A stretch of 64,000 nt of DNA from the NCBI GenBank assembly GCA_028015205.1, contig JAPWFG010000018.1:620001-684000 (forward strand). Direction: 5' to 3'. Below are positions 46,990-59,255 of this stretch, one piece after another (the stretch's first letter is position 1; every line of letters starts with the position of its first letter). Made by a program: the position numbers and the translations under genes. The notes beneath the pieces are model-generated. The model was not told the origin of the DNA and did not search any database. It worked only from the letters and a program-made list of their open reading frames with translations. The DNA comes from Mytilisepta virgata. Lineage: Eukaryota; Mollusca; Bivalvia; Mytilida; Mytilidae.

Positions 46990-48420
46990 AACTGACAAGA
47001 TAGCATCGATCTCATTAAAATCTAATAAAAATATAATAATCAGGCGTGCTAAGAAAAACACAACGGTTATAGGGGACAAAGATGAATACATATGGGAAGC
47101 ATTCATACAATAAAGAAGTGATTTACATTATGAAGAAATCAACACCTTTCATACAGATGAAATAAAGAAAAACACAATAAGCATGGTGTACAACATGCAT
47201 CGTGGAAACTCTATTCATAATATAACATTCAAATACTTATCAGACAAAAATTTTATGAGAGTAGGCCGGTACTAATTGATTCCAAAAATACACAAATTAA
47301 ATCTGACGCTCATTGATAGGATGCAGGAGGACAAAACACTTTACAAGAAAGCAAAGATTAAGGGTAGACCCATCATCTCACTATGTGGTGTTTACACCAT
47401 TGGAGCGGGTAGAGTTTTCATAGATAAACTTCTACTACCAGCAATGCTCCAACACCCCATATATATATATGAGATTCCGTGGATTTCATTAATAAAATCG
47501 AACGCATAAAGATCCCTCCAAGGGCCAAACTAGAATGGCCTGACCTAGAAAACAGGTACATGAACTACACACAAGGAATTGATTGAATCGGTTAAAAATG
47601 CCTGGCCTATTATAGAGCGCAACAAGCAGGAATTTCCGATCCCTCCTCTGGAAGATGTGTTGGCACTATTAAAAAGCATATTCGAAAACAATGAGTTCGA
47701 GTTTGGCGGTAAGACATTTCGCCAGCGCACAGGCGTCCCGATGGGAAACTCCTTGGCACCTTATGGTGTTTGAAATAATCGACAAAACTGTTCTTAAATC
47801 CAGACAAAATTAATTAGATTAAATTCTACACTTTTGCAGATAAAGGGATTATCTCTTCCTGGTTATGGATTGTGAAAATCAGGACATTGTTGATTTTTTC
47901 ACCAAGCTAACAGACAGTATAAGTTGTTAAAGTTTACGTTTGAGGGTTTGACAACCGAATGATATTCCTCGACACACTATTATTCCGGGAAAAAGAGGGA
48001 ATTCTTGATATTACAAACGATCACAAAAAAACAGACAACTACCAGTATCTAGAAAGATCATCATGTTACCCATCCTCTACCTTTAAGGGGTTCATAAAAG
48101 TGAAATGATAACGTTTAAGAGATGTACCAGTGATACGCCAGATTTCAAGAGGCACTGCAACAACTTCACTGATCGTTAACTTGACCGGGGATACGAAAGC
48201 ACTACACTTGAGCGTATAAAAAAGAACATAGAACAATTAGAACGGAATGACCTGTTGAGGGTGAAAAATAAGAACACAATTCAGCCCACACGTTAAACCG
48301 CTTAGTTGAGCTATCATGAAACACTGGAGCAGTATAGTTAATGATGAGCAAATGAAACACATTTTTGTAAATAGACCAATTATTGCGTACAAACGAAATA
48401 AAAATTGGAAATAAATATTA
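46990..48420 (+). mobile_element. Penelope-like element family B, copy 1 (reverse transcriptase)
   Basis: Plus-strand frames: IPKIHKLNLTLIDRMQ, KAKIKGRPIISLCGVY (the PKIHK...GRPI(I/V)S start of Penelope-like RT), RQEFPIPPLED-like text, FEFGGKTFRQRTGVPMGNSL (the G-x-x-MG-x-x-LAP motif), then ending MIFLDTLLFREKEGILDITN, NYQYLERSSCYPSSTFKGFI, RHCNNFTDR and RGYESTTLERI. Order and motifs fit Penelope-like RT. The YxDD motif region near 47840 is damaged, and stops and frameshifts are frequent. No GIY-YIG endonuclease seen. Confidence 0.75.
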
Positions 48421-48477
48421 ACCTTTCGTAAACTGAAATAAAACTTTGCATTAACTGAGATCAATAATCAATTTATT

Positions 48478-48482
<5 letters not shown>

Positions 48483-48570
<88 letters not shown>
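48483..48570. repeat. Compound (TA)n-(GA)n microsatellite
   Basis: About 26 TA units up to ~48533, then about 17 GA units to ~48568. Confidence 0.95.
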
Positions 48571-48571
<1 letters not shown>

Positions 48572-48720
48572 TGTATATAATGTTCAGATCCCTGATAAGT
48601 TAACATACCGACAATTCCATAGTCATTTCCCGATATTGAACCTATTTTAATACAGTTGGCTCGGGCTTCTAATGAGAACATGGCATGGATCGCTAATTCA
48701 AAATTAACTGACCCGAATAG

Positions 48721-49023
48721 GTGTTCAGAATACCTATGAATCTGTATTTCGATTTAGTCCTTCCAGGCTTTACTTGTTATTCATTTATGGGGCAATTATT
48801 CATCTTGCCTCAAAATAATAATTATGCCATGGGTAACTTTTTTATGCAACGTGGCTTTTACCATACTAACGGGTTTCTGGCTTTATGCGATCTGAATTCG
48901 GGTGCTAAAATGGGATACGGATACGTTCAATCCTACTTAAAGTTTTTTGTTACTTTGTGTTTTGTCATTTTTTCGTTATATGGTGGCCATGTAGAAAATA
49001 TTATAAATGGAAATAATAATTAG
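48721..49023 (+). other. Unidentified open frame of 100 codons
   Basis: Starts MFRIPMNLYFDLVLPG and contains FFMQRGFYHTNGFLALCDLN, ending GHVENIINGNNN. Part of it matches the block at 46870-46985 and 59330-59445 next to Penelope-like elements, so it is more likely element-derived than a host gene. A hydrophobic stretch (FFVTLCFVIFSLYGG) is near the C-terminus. No domain recognised. Confidence 0.3.
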
Positions 49024-49582
49024 AAATGTTATTTAAAGCATCTAGATACACTAAATTTGTTTTTTATCAGTTGTAAAAAAGATAAGATTTCAATATCCAA
49101 GGTTCTATAAACATATTAAAACATGATAATGCTACATGTCCGCTATCTTGAAAATGGCAGCCATTTTGAAATTTTGAAAGTGGGTCCATAGCTTAAATTG
49201 ATCTATATACATATGTTTCGAAAGGTACAAAGTTTCATGCTTTTATCATCAAACCCACAATTCTGCTAAAATTTTGCACATATCAGCTGGACTATTAATA
49301 CATTTATGTAATATAACGCAGCTTTCTAGTTTCAAATTGCTATGCTGTCCTGTTTCTGAGTTTCGTCTTAGGTTTTCTACGTGATTTTTATTCCCATAAT
49401 GACTGTATCGTTATTGTATTTGTTTTCTATATTACTATGTAGTTGATCAGATTGAAATCTATCGTCTCTTAATCCTTCGGTATTCTTTTGCCGATATCGA
49501 CCGCCGAATATACATTTTGCGTAAACGTTTATCAGTTCCTATCTAATGATAAAAACATATATCTAAAATCACAAGGACCCAA

Positions 49583-51015
49583 CGAAACAACATTTGATGC
49601 AAAAATTTAATAACACTTTTAGATATTTGGATGATATTTTGGCTGTCAAAAATGTCGACTTCAGTATGTACACTAAAGATATTTATCCTGTTGAACATAC
49701 TTTAAATAAAGCTAATACTAACTTTTTCTTGATTTTGATATCTATATCTCCAACAGGAAGCTTAATTTACGATAAGAGAGATGATTTTTCATTTCCTATT
49801 GTTAATTATCCGTTTTTAGATGGCGACGTTTCCTTTCTCGGATTTCGATATCACAAACTTCATGAACTTGTCAAAAATGTTATCATCGGTACAAGGACCT
49901 CATAAATCAACGTGCAAACATCTTATATTTTCAGGTATTTCACACCCCATCTTTTATGGTAATATTCTATACTCAAACATGTCGTCGTTCACCTGGAAAT
50001 CTAAGCAAACCTTTAAACAGACTTATCAAAAGGGATAAAGTTACGATACTGTTGTCAAGTCATTAAAGACCTCATTTTTGGGAATTAATATTAATTCACG
50101 CATAGGGTCTTTGCATCGGAAATAAACAAATTTATTCTAAAACCAGTTGTTGGCATGGTACGTATTATGTTCTTCTCGTATACTCTATGATGGCATGATA
50201 CTAAACCCCTAACGGGAGGGATTGTGGCTGATTTTCTATATGATATGGACATACTCTTTCGATAAGTTTAAATGAGGTCTGGAACTGGCATGTTAGTAGT
50301 CCTTTGTTAATAGATATTGATCATTTTAAGATGATGTTGGACCTGTTCCCACTGTCGTAACCTTTCATGTGACCCCTACGATTTGTGACTTCCACCGGAT
50401 TGACCTTGTTGAACTTCACGACGGGTGCCGTATACGGAGCAGGAACTGCTTACCCTTCCGGAGCACCTGGGTTCACTCCTGGTTTTTATAGGAGTTCGTG
50501 TTGTTCATTGTTTTTAGTTTTCTGTGTTTATTTGTTGTGCTTGTGGTTGTTCGTTTGTCTTCCCGGGTTTGTCTGTCCAATGGATTACTTTTTTTTTATT
50601 GCTCCTTAGGTATATTTGTCCTTTTCATTTTGTTTAGTTTCTTCTGTTACCTTTTTTAACATCGGACTCGGACATCTTTTGAGCTTTACTGTGTGTATCG
50701 CTGTGTTTTTGTTTATTTCACATTGGCTAGAGGTATAGAGGGAGGGTCGAGATCTCACAAAACATGTTTAATCCCGCCGCATTTTTGCGCCTGTCCCAAG
50801 TGAGGAACATCTAGCCTTTGTTAGTCTTGTGTGTTTTTCAAAATTTTCGTTCATGTTTTTTGTTCGGAGTTTAGTGTGCCGTTCATTTTGCTGAACTAGT
50901 ATAGTTCACACTATTGTTTAGTGGTCAGCTGAGGCCCGCCTTGAGTTGTTTTCTGCTCTTTGGTCGGGTTGTTGTCTCTTTGACACATTCCACGTTTCTC
51001 TTCCCTATTCTATAC
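49583..51015 (+). mobile_element. Penelope-like element family A, C-terminal RT and 3' UTR
   Basis: Coding part: FRYLDDILAVKNVDFSMYTK (catalytic YLDD intact), VEHTLNKANTN, LIYDKRDDFSFPIVNYPFLD, then a broken GFRYHKLHEL... and RANILYFQVF region. A long 3' UTR follows (GGAGCACCTGGGTTCACTCC, CCGGGTTTGTCTGTCCAATG), closing with CTCTTTGGTCGGGTTGTTGT and TTTGACACATTCC. Protein 5' of YLDD is absent. Open frames inside the 3' UTR (50385-50609, 50914-51306) are not coding. Confidence 0.75.
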
Positions 51016-51439
51016 ATTAAAATCCTAAACTTGAACTTGTACCATATATGTTTGCGACTAAAATTTGTAATAAAACTAAAATCATTCATATTGAGAAAAA
51101 AGTTACATTTTATGTATATTGACAATTTTGATTTAGATATGTATTATGACATTGTACTTTTGCTACAAAGCTATATTGACATCTCAGTAGTGACCATGGT
51201 GACCATACGTGCACAGAATATGAGATCTCATTATGCGAATCACGAACAATGGACAGATTTATTCGAGCAAATACTTTTATATATGATCCTGTGTCAAAAA
51301 CAATGAGAGAGACATGTGCTGGTTTAATTCATGTGATTTGGTGATATTCCACGATACAAACATGGACATGAGTAATCATAAAAAAAGCGATTGTGCTTTT
51401 CTAGCGGGACATAAATTGAAGTTTAATCAAAGAGAGAAT

Positions 51440-52205
51440 ATTTTGCTGACCTGGAGTCCACATGGGTTGAATTTCAAAAATTGGAAGTTTTAGCTTGTGA
51501 CCTAAACTCCTCACACATTTTTCATTTTATGCTTTAATTTCTATACATTATTGTCACATACTGTATGTAGATGGGCAATAAGATTTTTGAATTTTGATTT
51601 ACAAAAATTTTGCACACGGGTCGAATTTCGAAAATTGTAATTTAAGCTTGTGACCTAAACTCCTCATTCATTTTTCATGTCATGCATTTAATTTCTATAC
51701 AATATTGTCACATAATATATGTAAATGCGCAATAAGCTTTTAGAATTTTGATTTTCAAAAATTAGGGCCCACAGGAGTCGAATTGAGAAAACTGGAATTT
51801 AAGCTGTTGACCTAAACTTCTCATCATTTTTCACGTCAGGCATTTAATTTCTATACAATATTGTCACATACTATATGTAGATGTGCAATAAGCTTTTAGA
51901 ATTTTGATTTTCAAAAAATTTGGGGCCCACAAGGGTCGAATTTAGAAAACTGGAAATTTAAACTAAAATCATAATTTTTTCATTTTATGCTTTTAATTTC
52001 TATACACTTTTGTCACATACTGTATGTAGATGTGCAATAAGGTTTTAGAATTTTGAATTTGACAACTTGAGGCACACAGGGGTTGCATTTCGGAAATAGT
52101 GAATTTGAGCTTGTGCCTTAAACTCCTCTCATTTTTCATTTAAATTTAGCAACCTTATTCAATATAATATTGTTTTTTATTTTCTGTAGATGTGCGAAAA
52201 GGATT
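51440..52205 (-). repeat. ~150-bp repeat array, inverted relative to 4735-6110
   Basis: About five units with the reverse-complement landmarks: GTGACCTAAACTCCTCA, TTTCATTTTATGCTTTAATT, TCACATACTGTATGTAGATG, GCAATAAGRTTTTAGAATTT. Confidence 0.85.
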
Positions 52206-52938
52206 TTAATTTTGAAAATCTATTGAGGGTTCAAATTTTTTGGACCGAAAATGGTAAAATTGACAATTATTCACTGTTAATTGTTTTTTTACTTGTGCAG
52301 TGCGGGGATGGAAATCGTTTCTGATGGCACCGATTTCTAGTTTGAAATTGTTTTTGAGAATAGATGGTGTTAATAACAAAACTGACAATACTCCTAAAAT
52401 TCATTTATCAGGAAACACATGACCAGACTGTCATGTGACTGTTGAAAAGATACCTTGTGCTGTAACTATTACATGTAACTACGTTAAAGAAAAATTGTTT
52501 CACCTTTGAGGTCCGTTCCAAGAAAGATAAATATTATCTAGCTTCACTTTCAAAACGCTCCTTAGAACTGAGATCTCATCGTCAACAGGTTAGAATTAAA
52601 ATCTAAATATACTAATAAAATGTTAATTAATTTTTATACATGTACTTATTCAGTTTTATTAATATTTTCATTTTTATATTGTTTTTGTCACACTGTTGTG
52701 CTTTCTTGTTAAATGGCAATAGACATAAATGTAATTGCCGTTGAATATTAATCAAGTTTTTGTACACAGACCACACGATATCCAAGGATGTCATTAGTGT
52801 TATATGACATCCCCCCACCCCGCCCATAAAAATTATATGGTTGCTCCCTTGCCTTCATCTATCCTGTAAATGTTCGTGTCTTTGGGTAAAGTCTTTTACA
52901 TTTTTACATGTTTTAAGCATGTCTTCGTCTGTTACTAT

Positions 52939-53002
52939 CGCCGTGATATTGGCTGCAATATCGCCAACTCGGCGTTAAACAATAATTAATCAATCAATCA
53001 AT
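52939..53002 (+). mobile_element. 64-bp 5'-truncated LINE tail with 13-bp target duplication
   Basis: The insert holds only CGCCAACTCGGCGTTAAAC plus an AATC-repeat tail and a little upstream sequence, the same kind of end as the LINE at 43360-43430. CGTCTGTTACTAT flanks it at 52926-52938 and 53003-53015. An extreme 5' truncation typical of target-primed reverse transcription. Confidence 0.88.
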
Positions 53003-53033
53003 CGTCTGTTACTATGTATAATTCTTATAATTG

Positions 53034-53279
53034 TTACACGTGTCTGTCATATGATATGTATGAATAAAGGCCATAATCACGTTGATATGCATCTTGAAAA
53101 GAATCTTTAATTTGTCTCCGAATTGAAGATCTCAGTCTAATCTTACGATGAAAAACAGCAATACATGTACTGTACTTTATCAGTTCTGTTGACCCAAGAG
53201 CACGTTTTATTCTAAGATCCATAATATTAGTACAATGCTCGTGCAAAGCTTTAGAGGGCTTTGGTTTTATCATTTTCAC
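53034..53279 (-). CDS. Hypothetical exon or open frame, unidentified
   Basis: An 81-codon minus-strand frame rich in charged residues (MIKPKPSKALHEHCTNIMDL, FHRKIRLRSSIRRQIKDS), ending RHV and TAA. Upstream of the Met an AAACAG could serve as a splice acceptor. It has no repeat match in the window and a more protein-like composition than most frames here, but no domain is recognised. Confidence 0.2.
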   Translation of the reverse strand: MKMIKPKPSKALHEHCTNIMDLRIKRALGSTELIKYSTCIAVFHRKIRLRSSIRRQIKDSFQDAYQRDYGLYSYISYDRHV

Positions 53280-53419
53280 ACCTGTTTATCTCTTATATGC
53301 ATATCAATTTATAATGTTAAACATTCACAACATTCTGCTATACAATTAAACTCCAGGAATATGATTCGGTGGTATAGTATGTTCTTAGTGTGTATGTGTT
53401 CAATTCTATTTACTTTCAT

Positions 53420-54371
53420 ATAATGAAAGCTGCAAAATGTACTCTTATTTTGAATGTCGTGCGTAGCCAATATTTCTCCGAAACGGATTTATCAACAACA
53501 ATATTAAATTGTACCTAAATAAGGTAATAAACACATCTTGTTAATTACTGAATATGTAGTAATTAAGTAAACCATAACGATTGGTAATGAATTTGAGAGA
53601 TTTGTAGGTTAGCTTTTATTCTTTTTAGCACAACTGTTGGTGAGTTGGTTTCTTACGCAATTAGCTTATTTGTCGGTTCATTGAATATTGAATACCACCT
53701 GTTTCAATAGAAGAAAATAACCCTAAACTATAGAGTTTATTCAAACAAAATACTGACACTCATTTTGTTCAAGTATCATAGAACATCATATGTTTTAATT
53801 TTAGGTTAAATTTATTTATGAAGTAAAGGGACAGAAAGATACAACCAAATAGGGATATTTTGCTTATTTAAAACTTAAAACAAAACAGCTCACCCTTCCT
53901 AAATAAATCTACCCGGATTAATGCACAATTTTTAGACGTTTATGTCTTTTTCTTTTATATTCTTATACGACAATGTAACGATATTGGTAAGCATTAGCGA
54001 TGCAACTTATTATATAAACTGAGAGAGATTACTCTGACTCAGACATACTTTTATAATTGACTGGGGGCGTATACCATCAGAGCTTATTGAACAAATAAAA
54101 CTGGGAAAATTACCGATCCTGTCCTTAATCATGTTAATCAGCACTTATTATTGTTTATGTACACATGAATTTCTACTAAGAAAACCTAATACATTTCACG
54201 TCTACAACTGTTTTTCTCTTCCAAAAGATACTATTAAGCAATGCTCCCGAATTAATAACAACTGTTTGATATAGATAATACGTTTCTGTCGTTTACTTTC
54301 ATTTTGACTGTTCAAATCAGATAAACGAAAAACATGATTCGTTATAATCATTCAAATTATTACAGGAGTGA
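53420..54371. other. AT-rich stretch, no gene seen
   Basis: No frame, RNA gene or repeat recognised on either strand. Confidence 0.5.
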
Positions 54372-55810
54372 ATCCCGCTTCCGGAGGCGGGCTTCAGTTG
54401 GCCTCTAAACAATAATGCATACTAGTTCAGCAAAATGGACGGTAATCTAAACTCCTAAATATACAAATTAACTAAAATAAAAAAACACACAAGACCTACA
54501 AAGGCTAGAGATTCCTGACTTGGGACATGCGCAAAAATTCGGCGGTTCAAAAGATGTCCGAGACCGATGTTAAAAAGGGTAAAAGTAGAAACTAAGCATA
54601 TGTATTAACAAAAGAATTATTTGCCTTACTGACATGCCAGCTCCAGACCTCAATTAAAGTGATCGAAAGATTATGTCTATATCATCTAGAAAATCTGCTA
54701 CAACCCCTCCCGTTAGCAGTTTAGTATCATGCCATCATAAATAATATAAGAACATAACCCGTACCATGCCAACAACTGGTTTTTATAATGAATGTGTTTA
54801 TTTCCGATGCAAAGACTCTATGAGTGAATCAATATAAATTCCAAAAAATTGACTTTACAACAGTATCGTAACTATATCCCTTGTTGTTATGATATTGTAA
54901 TTATTATGTTTATTTATCTTGGCCTAATTTGTTTTGCGTAGCCTTATAACATGTATAATATGTTTACATAATACTTATAGTTCTTTACCAAATAATGTTA
55001 CAACTGCGCAGTTTAGAAATCACTGGAACAATAATAGATACTGATGGAATGACTAGAACTTTCTATTTGACTTACGTAATAATTCTGGTGTGATTCAAAC
55101 TTTTACCGTATTCCAGAAGTTTCCGTTCTACAGTATATATACGGACAACAAAGTTAGACTTTGAAAGCAGAAGATATCGGACCAGACTCAGCTGTTGGAT
55201 TGACACACTTCTATTTACGTTTCACACATCGTATTTGACACTTTTATTTACGTTACATCATACTAGATTGTGACTGATTGGATATAATATTCCGTTTGGA
55301 TTCCCGCAACAGTGACGAGAAGAATTCCGGATTAGGAAAAGACGAAGGATTTTGAACAGTTAAGTTGACATTTTAGTTTGTGTAATATTTTTTTGTAAAC
55401 TTGTATATAATAATCTTGTTAAATTTTATTATTGATTTGTGTCTTTTGTTGGCTACAATTTAAAGGTGATTTCGGCCGTAACATTGTGGATAAGTCTGTT
55501 CAAAGGTTTGGTTAGCTTTTCACGAAATTTTTGTGCTTTGTATATAACATTATCATAAAATATATAATATAATATAAATAATACCCGAACATATAAGATG
55601 TTTGCACGTTGATTTATATTTACGAATAATTCCTTTGTACCGATGATAATATTTAGTAAAGGTTTTGACAAGTTTGTGCTATGAAAATACATGGTGTAAT
55701 AATTTTTTCTGTAATTCAGAGATTTCTTTCGTTAAAATCAAAAACGTTGTTACATACACGAGCGAATCGAACAAGTTGAGATATATAAACACCACACGAT
55801 GGTGCCAAGT
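54372..55810 (-). mobile_element. Penelope-like element family A, split by a solo LTR
   Basis: Plus strand carries the reversed 3' UTR (CCGCTTCCGGAGGCGGGCTT, GACATGCCAGCTCCAGACCT, CATGCCAACAACTGGTTTTT) up to 54884 and the reversed end of the coding region from 55488 (TAAGTCTGTTCAAAGG, GTTGATTTATATTTACGAAT, ATACACGAGCGAATCGAAC). The minus-strand frame at 55453-55692 (YKAQKFREKLTKPLNRLI) is the C-terminal protein end. N-terminal parts and the YLDD motif are absent. Confidence 0.75.
54885..55483. mobile_element. Solo LTR, 599 bp
   Basis: Begins TGTTATGATATTG and ends CGGCCGTAACA, so it has TG...CA ends and a TGTTA/TAACA inverted repeat. TTGT flanks it at 54881-54884 and 55484-55487. Removing it and one TTGT restores the Penelope-like sequence found in other copies. 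A TATATATAC box near 55133 and no coding frame fit an LTR left by recombination between the two LTRs of an LTR retrotransposon. The orientation of its parent is uncertain, though the TATA box suggests plus. Confidence 0.82.
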
Positions 55811-56130
55811 GAAGCCAAACTAGAAATTTATACCTGGGTGTGTCATTGTTCTAGAAAAAAACATTGATGAACTAGTTGTTTGAATCAATATTTTAATTGA
55901 GAATGCTGTAAGTAATTTTTTCTCTAATAAACCCCCTAAAGTTAGAGGATGGGTGACATGATGACTTTCTAGAATTTCATGGTTTTCTGTTTTCTTGTGG
56001 TATTTTGTAAAGATTCACTCTTTTTCAAATCTATTTTCCCGTGTCGAGGAATTGAATTCTGTTGTCAGATACTTTAAACGTAAACATTGGGAAGTCATGC
56101 TGTCTATCAGCATAGTTGAATAATTAAAAA

Positions 56131-57363
56131 ATGTCCTGATTTTCACAATCCGTAACAAAAAAATCACACCTGTATCTGCAGAAGTATATATTTTTTTATC
56201 TTTCTTGTCTGGATGTACAAAAAAGGACAAATATACCTAGGGAGCAATAAAAAACGTAATCCATTGGACAGACAAACCCGGGAAGACAAATGAACAACCA
56301 CAAGCACAACAAGTAAACACAGGAAACTTAAAAACAATGAACACCACGAACCTATAAAAACCAGGAGTGAACCTAGATGCCCCGGGAGGGTAAGAAGTTC
56401 TTGCATCGTATACGGCACCCGCCGTGAAGTTCAACAAACTCAATCCGGAGGAAGTCACAAATCGGTGGAGGCACATGAAAGGTTACAGTAATCCTCTTTG
56501 TCGAAGGTCAGGTAACTCACGCATGCCCTTGAAAATCTAATAAGCTAAACTTAGACGCCATATGCAGGCGATGCTGGTATATTGCTACTCAAGAAGGGAA
56601 CATTAACAGTAGGAAAGTTGAAGTCATTACGTTTGTCATAAAGTTTTGTCTTCAAACGTCCATCATAGTCTATTCCAAGAAATCCAAATATGAAGCGGAC
56701 TCTGTATTATCCTTAATTTCAAGCTCACTGGAGTAGATAAGATGTAGAAAATCTTGGAATTTGTCGTTATTTAACGACAACACGTCCTCTACATAACGAA
56801 AAGTGATTAAAGGATTGGGCTAGTTTCTTTTTGTTTTCACGTAGTAACTCTTGAACGAAGTCCGCTTCATATGAGTACAAAAACAGATCGGCGAGGAGAG
56901 CAGCACAGTTGGTTCTCAAAGGAATGACCGGTTGTTTGTTGAAAAATTAGACCGCCAAATTCAACGAAAATATTGTCTATGAGAAAATCTAAAATGTTTG
57001 TAATTTCATCTTCAGAATACTTTTTGTCAGAATCATAGTGGTTCTTCACGAAATAAGCCTTTTCTCTACCTAGAATTAGAAACAGTTTCTATTATTATTT
57101 TAAACACAAGTCTGTTATTATCGGGGATAAGGAGTTTCCCATTAGAAAATGTTAGTTTTTCGTGATTTTTGTCAAAGTTCTATTAATTTGGCCACACATT
57201 TTCTGTTGACCCTAACTTTTGCTTCAGGGTTACTTTTCAAATATTGTTGTACATTCGTTTTTACGTGTAATTGTAATAAAAATATGATTTCATTACGCTG
57301 AATTTTATCATCCATAGTCCGAGATAGCCCTGGCGTTATTTTGAATACGAAAAATTAAAACAT
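56131..57363. repeat. 374-bp dispersed repeat, copy 2, interrupted
   Basis: 56131-56221 matches the start of 27264-27637 and 57083-57363 matches its remainder. The gap is a Penelope-like insertion. It abuts the 3' end of the LINE at 57364. Confidence 0.8.
56222..57080 (-). mobile_element. Penelope-like element, subfamily A2, RT fragment and 3' UTR
   Basis: Minus strand: KYSEDEITNILDFLIDNIFV, FGGLIFQQT, then in a shifted frame TNCAALLADLFLYSYEADFV, FRYVEDVLSLNN (YVED where YVDD is expected), LYDKRNDFNF and PASPAYGV. The 3' UTR (ACCTTTCATGTGCCTCC on) is shared with 50360-50640. The protein is broken and 5'-truncated. It sits inside the 374-bp repeat. Confidence 0.8.
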
Positions 57364-59030
57364 TTTTGAACATGTTTTGAACATTCAGAAAATGAAACCC
57401 ATCTAAGTTCATCATAAAGAGTGGAATTTAAAAGAAATTGTTTTTCGGATTCAACAGAAGTGTTCGCACACAAGACACAAGTCTGTTTTCAACTGGAAGT
57501 GGCAGCCTGGCATACTGTCCGGTTTCTATGGCAAGTGGTAGTGATCCGGCGCGGAACAAAGCCATCACGCATATATGTTTAGGTATTAGAATTGAAACAA
57601 CATACTCGTTTAAATGTCTATAAGTTCGTAATTTATTTCCGGTTTGGTTTCCACGGTCATTAAAAATTTCGTTATACCATTCATTCATGTCAAGAATGTG
57701 GATTTTCTCGCTAACATCTTTTATAACGAACTTGGTGTTCAATATAACAATGTTCACTTCTTCGTTAACATTTAACAAAATTATAGTTTTATTCACTTCA
57801 TAATTCCGTCCTTTTCAACCTCGCCAACGCCAAACCTTGAATCGGCGGAGGACATTGTAGCGGATTGGATGGACGTTTTAGCGGAAATAAGTGCATATGT
57901 TAGCGGCGTTTAAATGGACATTTCAGCGGTGGATTGTTTGGACGTTTTAGCGGATGGAGTGGACATTCTAGCGGCTAATATATTTAATATAATAACAGGT
58001 ACGTTATTATGATGACCAATCTGACCAAAATATTCGAAAATAATTCTGCATTTTATTAATAATAAAATTTGAATGTACCTCTTCCGTCAACCAGACCAAG
58101 CCAAATAGAAAATAAAAAAAAAATACTGGTCAGCATTCTTATTAATAATATATATGGTTTTGATCATTTCATATATTTACCAGTATTTACCTGTAAAAGC
58201 TAGCCGCTGAAATATCCATCATATTTTTACAGGTAACTAAAATTTCCAGCCGCTAAAATGTCCACTATTTTTTCCCCACATCCGCTAAAATGTCCTTCGC
58301 CCCCTTGAATACCTTTTCTGCATTGGTCCATCCGTGTTAATTTACATAAAAGTCTGAAATAAGATATATACAGTTTACGGAGATAAGATAACCATCCCAT
58401 ATCACCACGTGTCGAGATATTTGACGTAGTTTTACGAACGGACAAACATGCTTTATTTTGGATATACGATTTCATCCTTTATATGGCACTTCCGTACATC
58501 AATACTATCTCTACCATGGAATTATAAAGTTTTGTATATACTTTATACGACAAACCGCCTGAAGATATACATTTTCCAAACACCGCACGGAGAGCTAACT
58601 TTGGAAGTTCTTTAGTGGTTTATCAAACGTTAAATATTCGTTAAACCATATTCCTAATTATTTATCGTCTTAACAATATTGTCGTTTACACATTTAAATT
58701 GAAACGTAGTTAAGTTAGACGATTGTTGTTTAGAATGTACCACTTTAGACGTCTCCGGATTCACGGACAATTTCCAGGACGTGCACCAGTCCGTTAAGGT
58801 ATCTAGCATTAGTTGAAGGATTCTTTCGTCGGTCGCCATAAGTGCGATATCATCTGCATAATGTAAAATATTCATCGTTTCTTCGTTGAATTTAACACCA
58901 CAATTCAATGATTTTATCTTTTCTGCTACATCATTAATATAAACCGCGAATAAAGTTGTTTACATAATACAGCCCTGTTTCACACCGGATGATACATGAC
59001 ACCAGGGGGTAAGCTCTCCATTCAAATGTA
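57364..59030 (-). pseudogene. LINE (jockey-type) reverse transcriptase, copy 2
   Basis: Sister of 44030-45960 in the same orientation. Minus strand: ILHYADDIALMATDERILQL (YADD kept), SWKLSVNPETSKVV, VLMYGSAI, then NKACLSVRKTTSNISTRGDM, GWLSYLRK, RLLCKLTRMDQCRK; after the MITE VNKTIILLNVNEEVN, KLRTYRHLNE, AIETGQYARLPLPVENRL. It lacks the upstream palm portion present in copy 1. Confidence 0.85.
57843..58302. mobile_element. 460-bp MITE, second copy at the same LINE position
   Basis: Same element as 44506-44965, same length, flanked by the same CCTTGAAT at 57835-57842 and 58303-58310. Shared insertion site shows the two LINE copies descend from one already interrupted copy. Confidence 0.88.
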
Positions 59031-59255
59031 TTGGACGTCATATGGGCTATCACTATACTGTAGTCAGCCGGCTTATGAGTAAACAAAGCCAAACCAACTC
59101 CTTGAAAGACTTGCGAAGATCCAACCATCTGTCCCTAACGTTGGGCGCTCTGTAATGATATGGGGATGCATCTGTCATGATTGCAAGTTCGACTTGGTGA
59201 CCATAGGAGGAAACCTAACAGGTGATCAATACATCAGAGAAGTCCCCCATTTTGA
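59030..59255 (+). pseudogene. Tc1-like transposase fragment, copy 2, internally deleted
   Basis: Matches 46219-46805 but lacks 365 bases between two AGATCC words (46305-46310 and 46670-46675 in copy 1). It continues SVMIWGCICHDCKFDLVTIG and GNLTGDQYIREVPHFD. Confidence 0.8.

Noticed and set aside
50385..50609. Frame with FTPGFYRSSCC and a hydrophobic C-terminus
   Set aside because: It is inside the 3' UTR shared by Penelope-like copies at 50.4 and 56.3 kb.
56164..56476. Two minus-strand frames with hydrophobic runs
   Set aside because: Same transposon 3' UTR as above; not conserved as protein.
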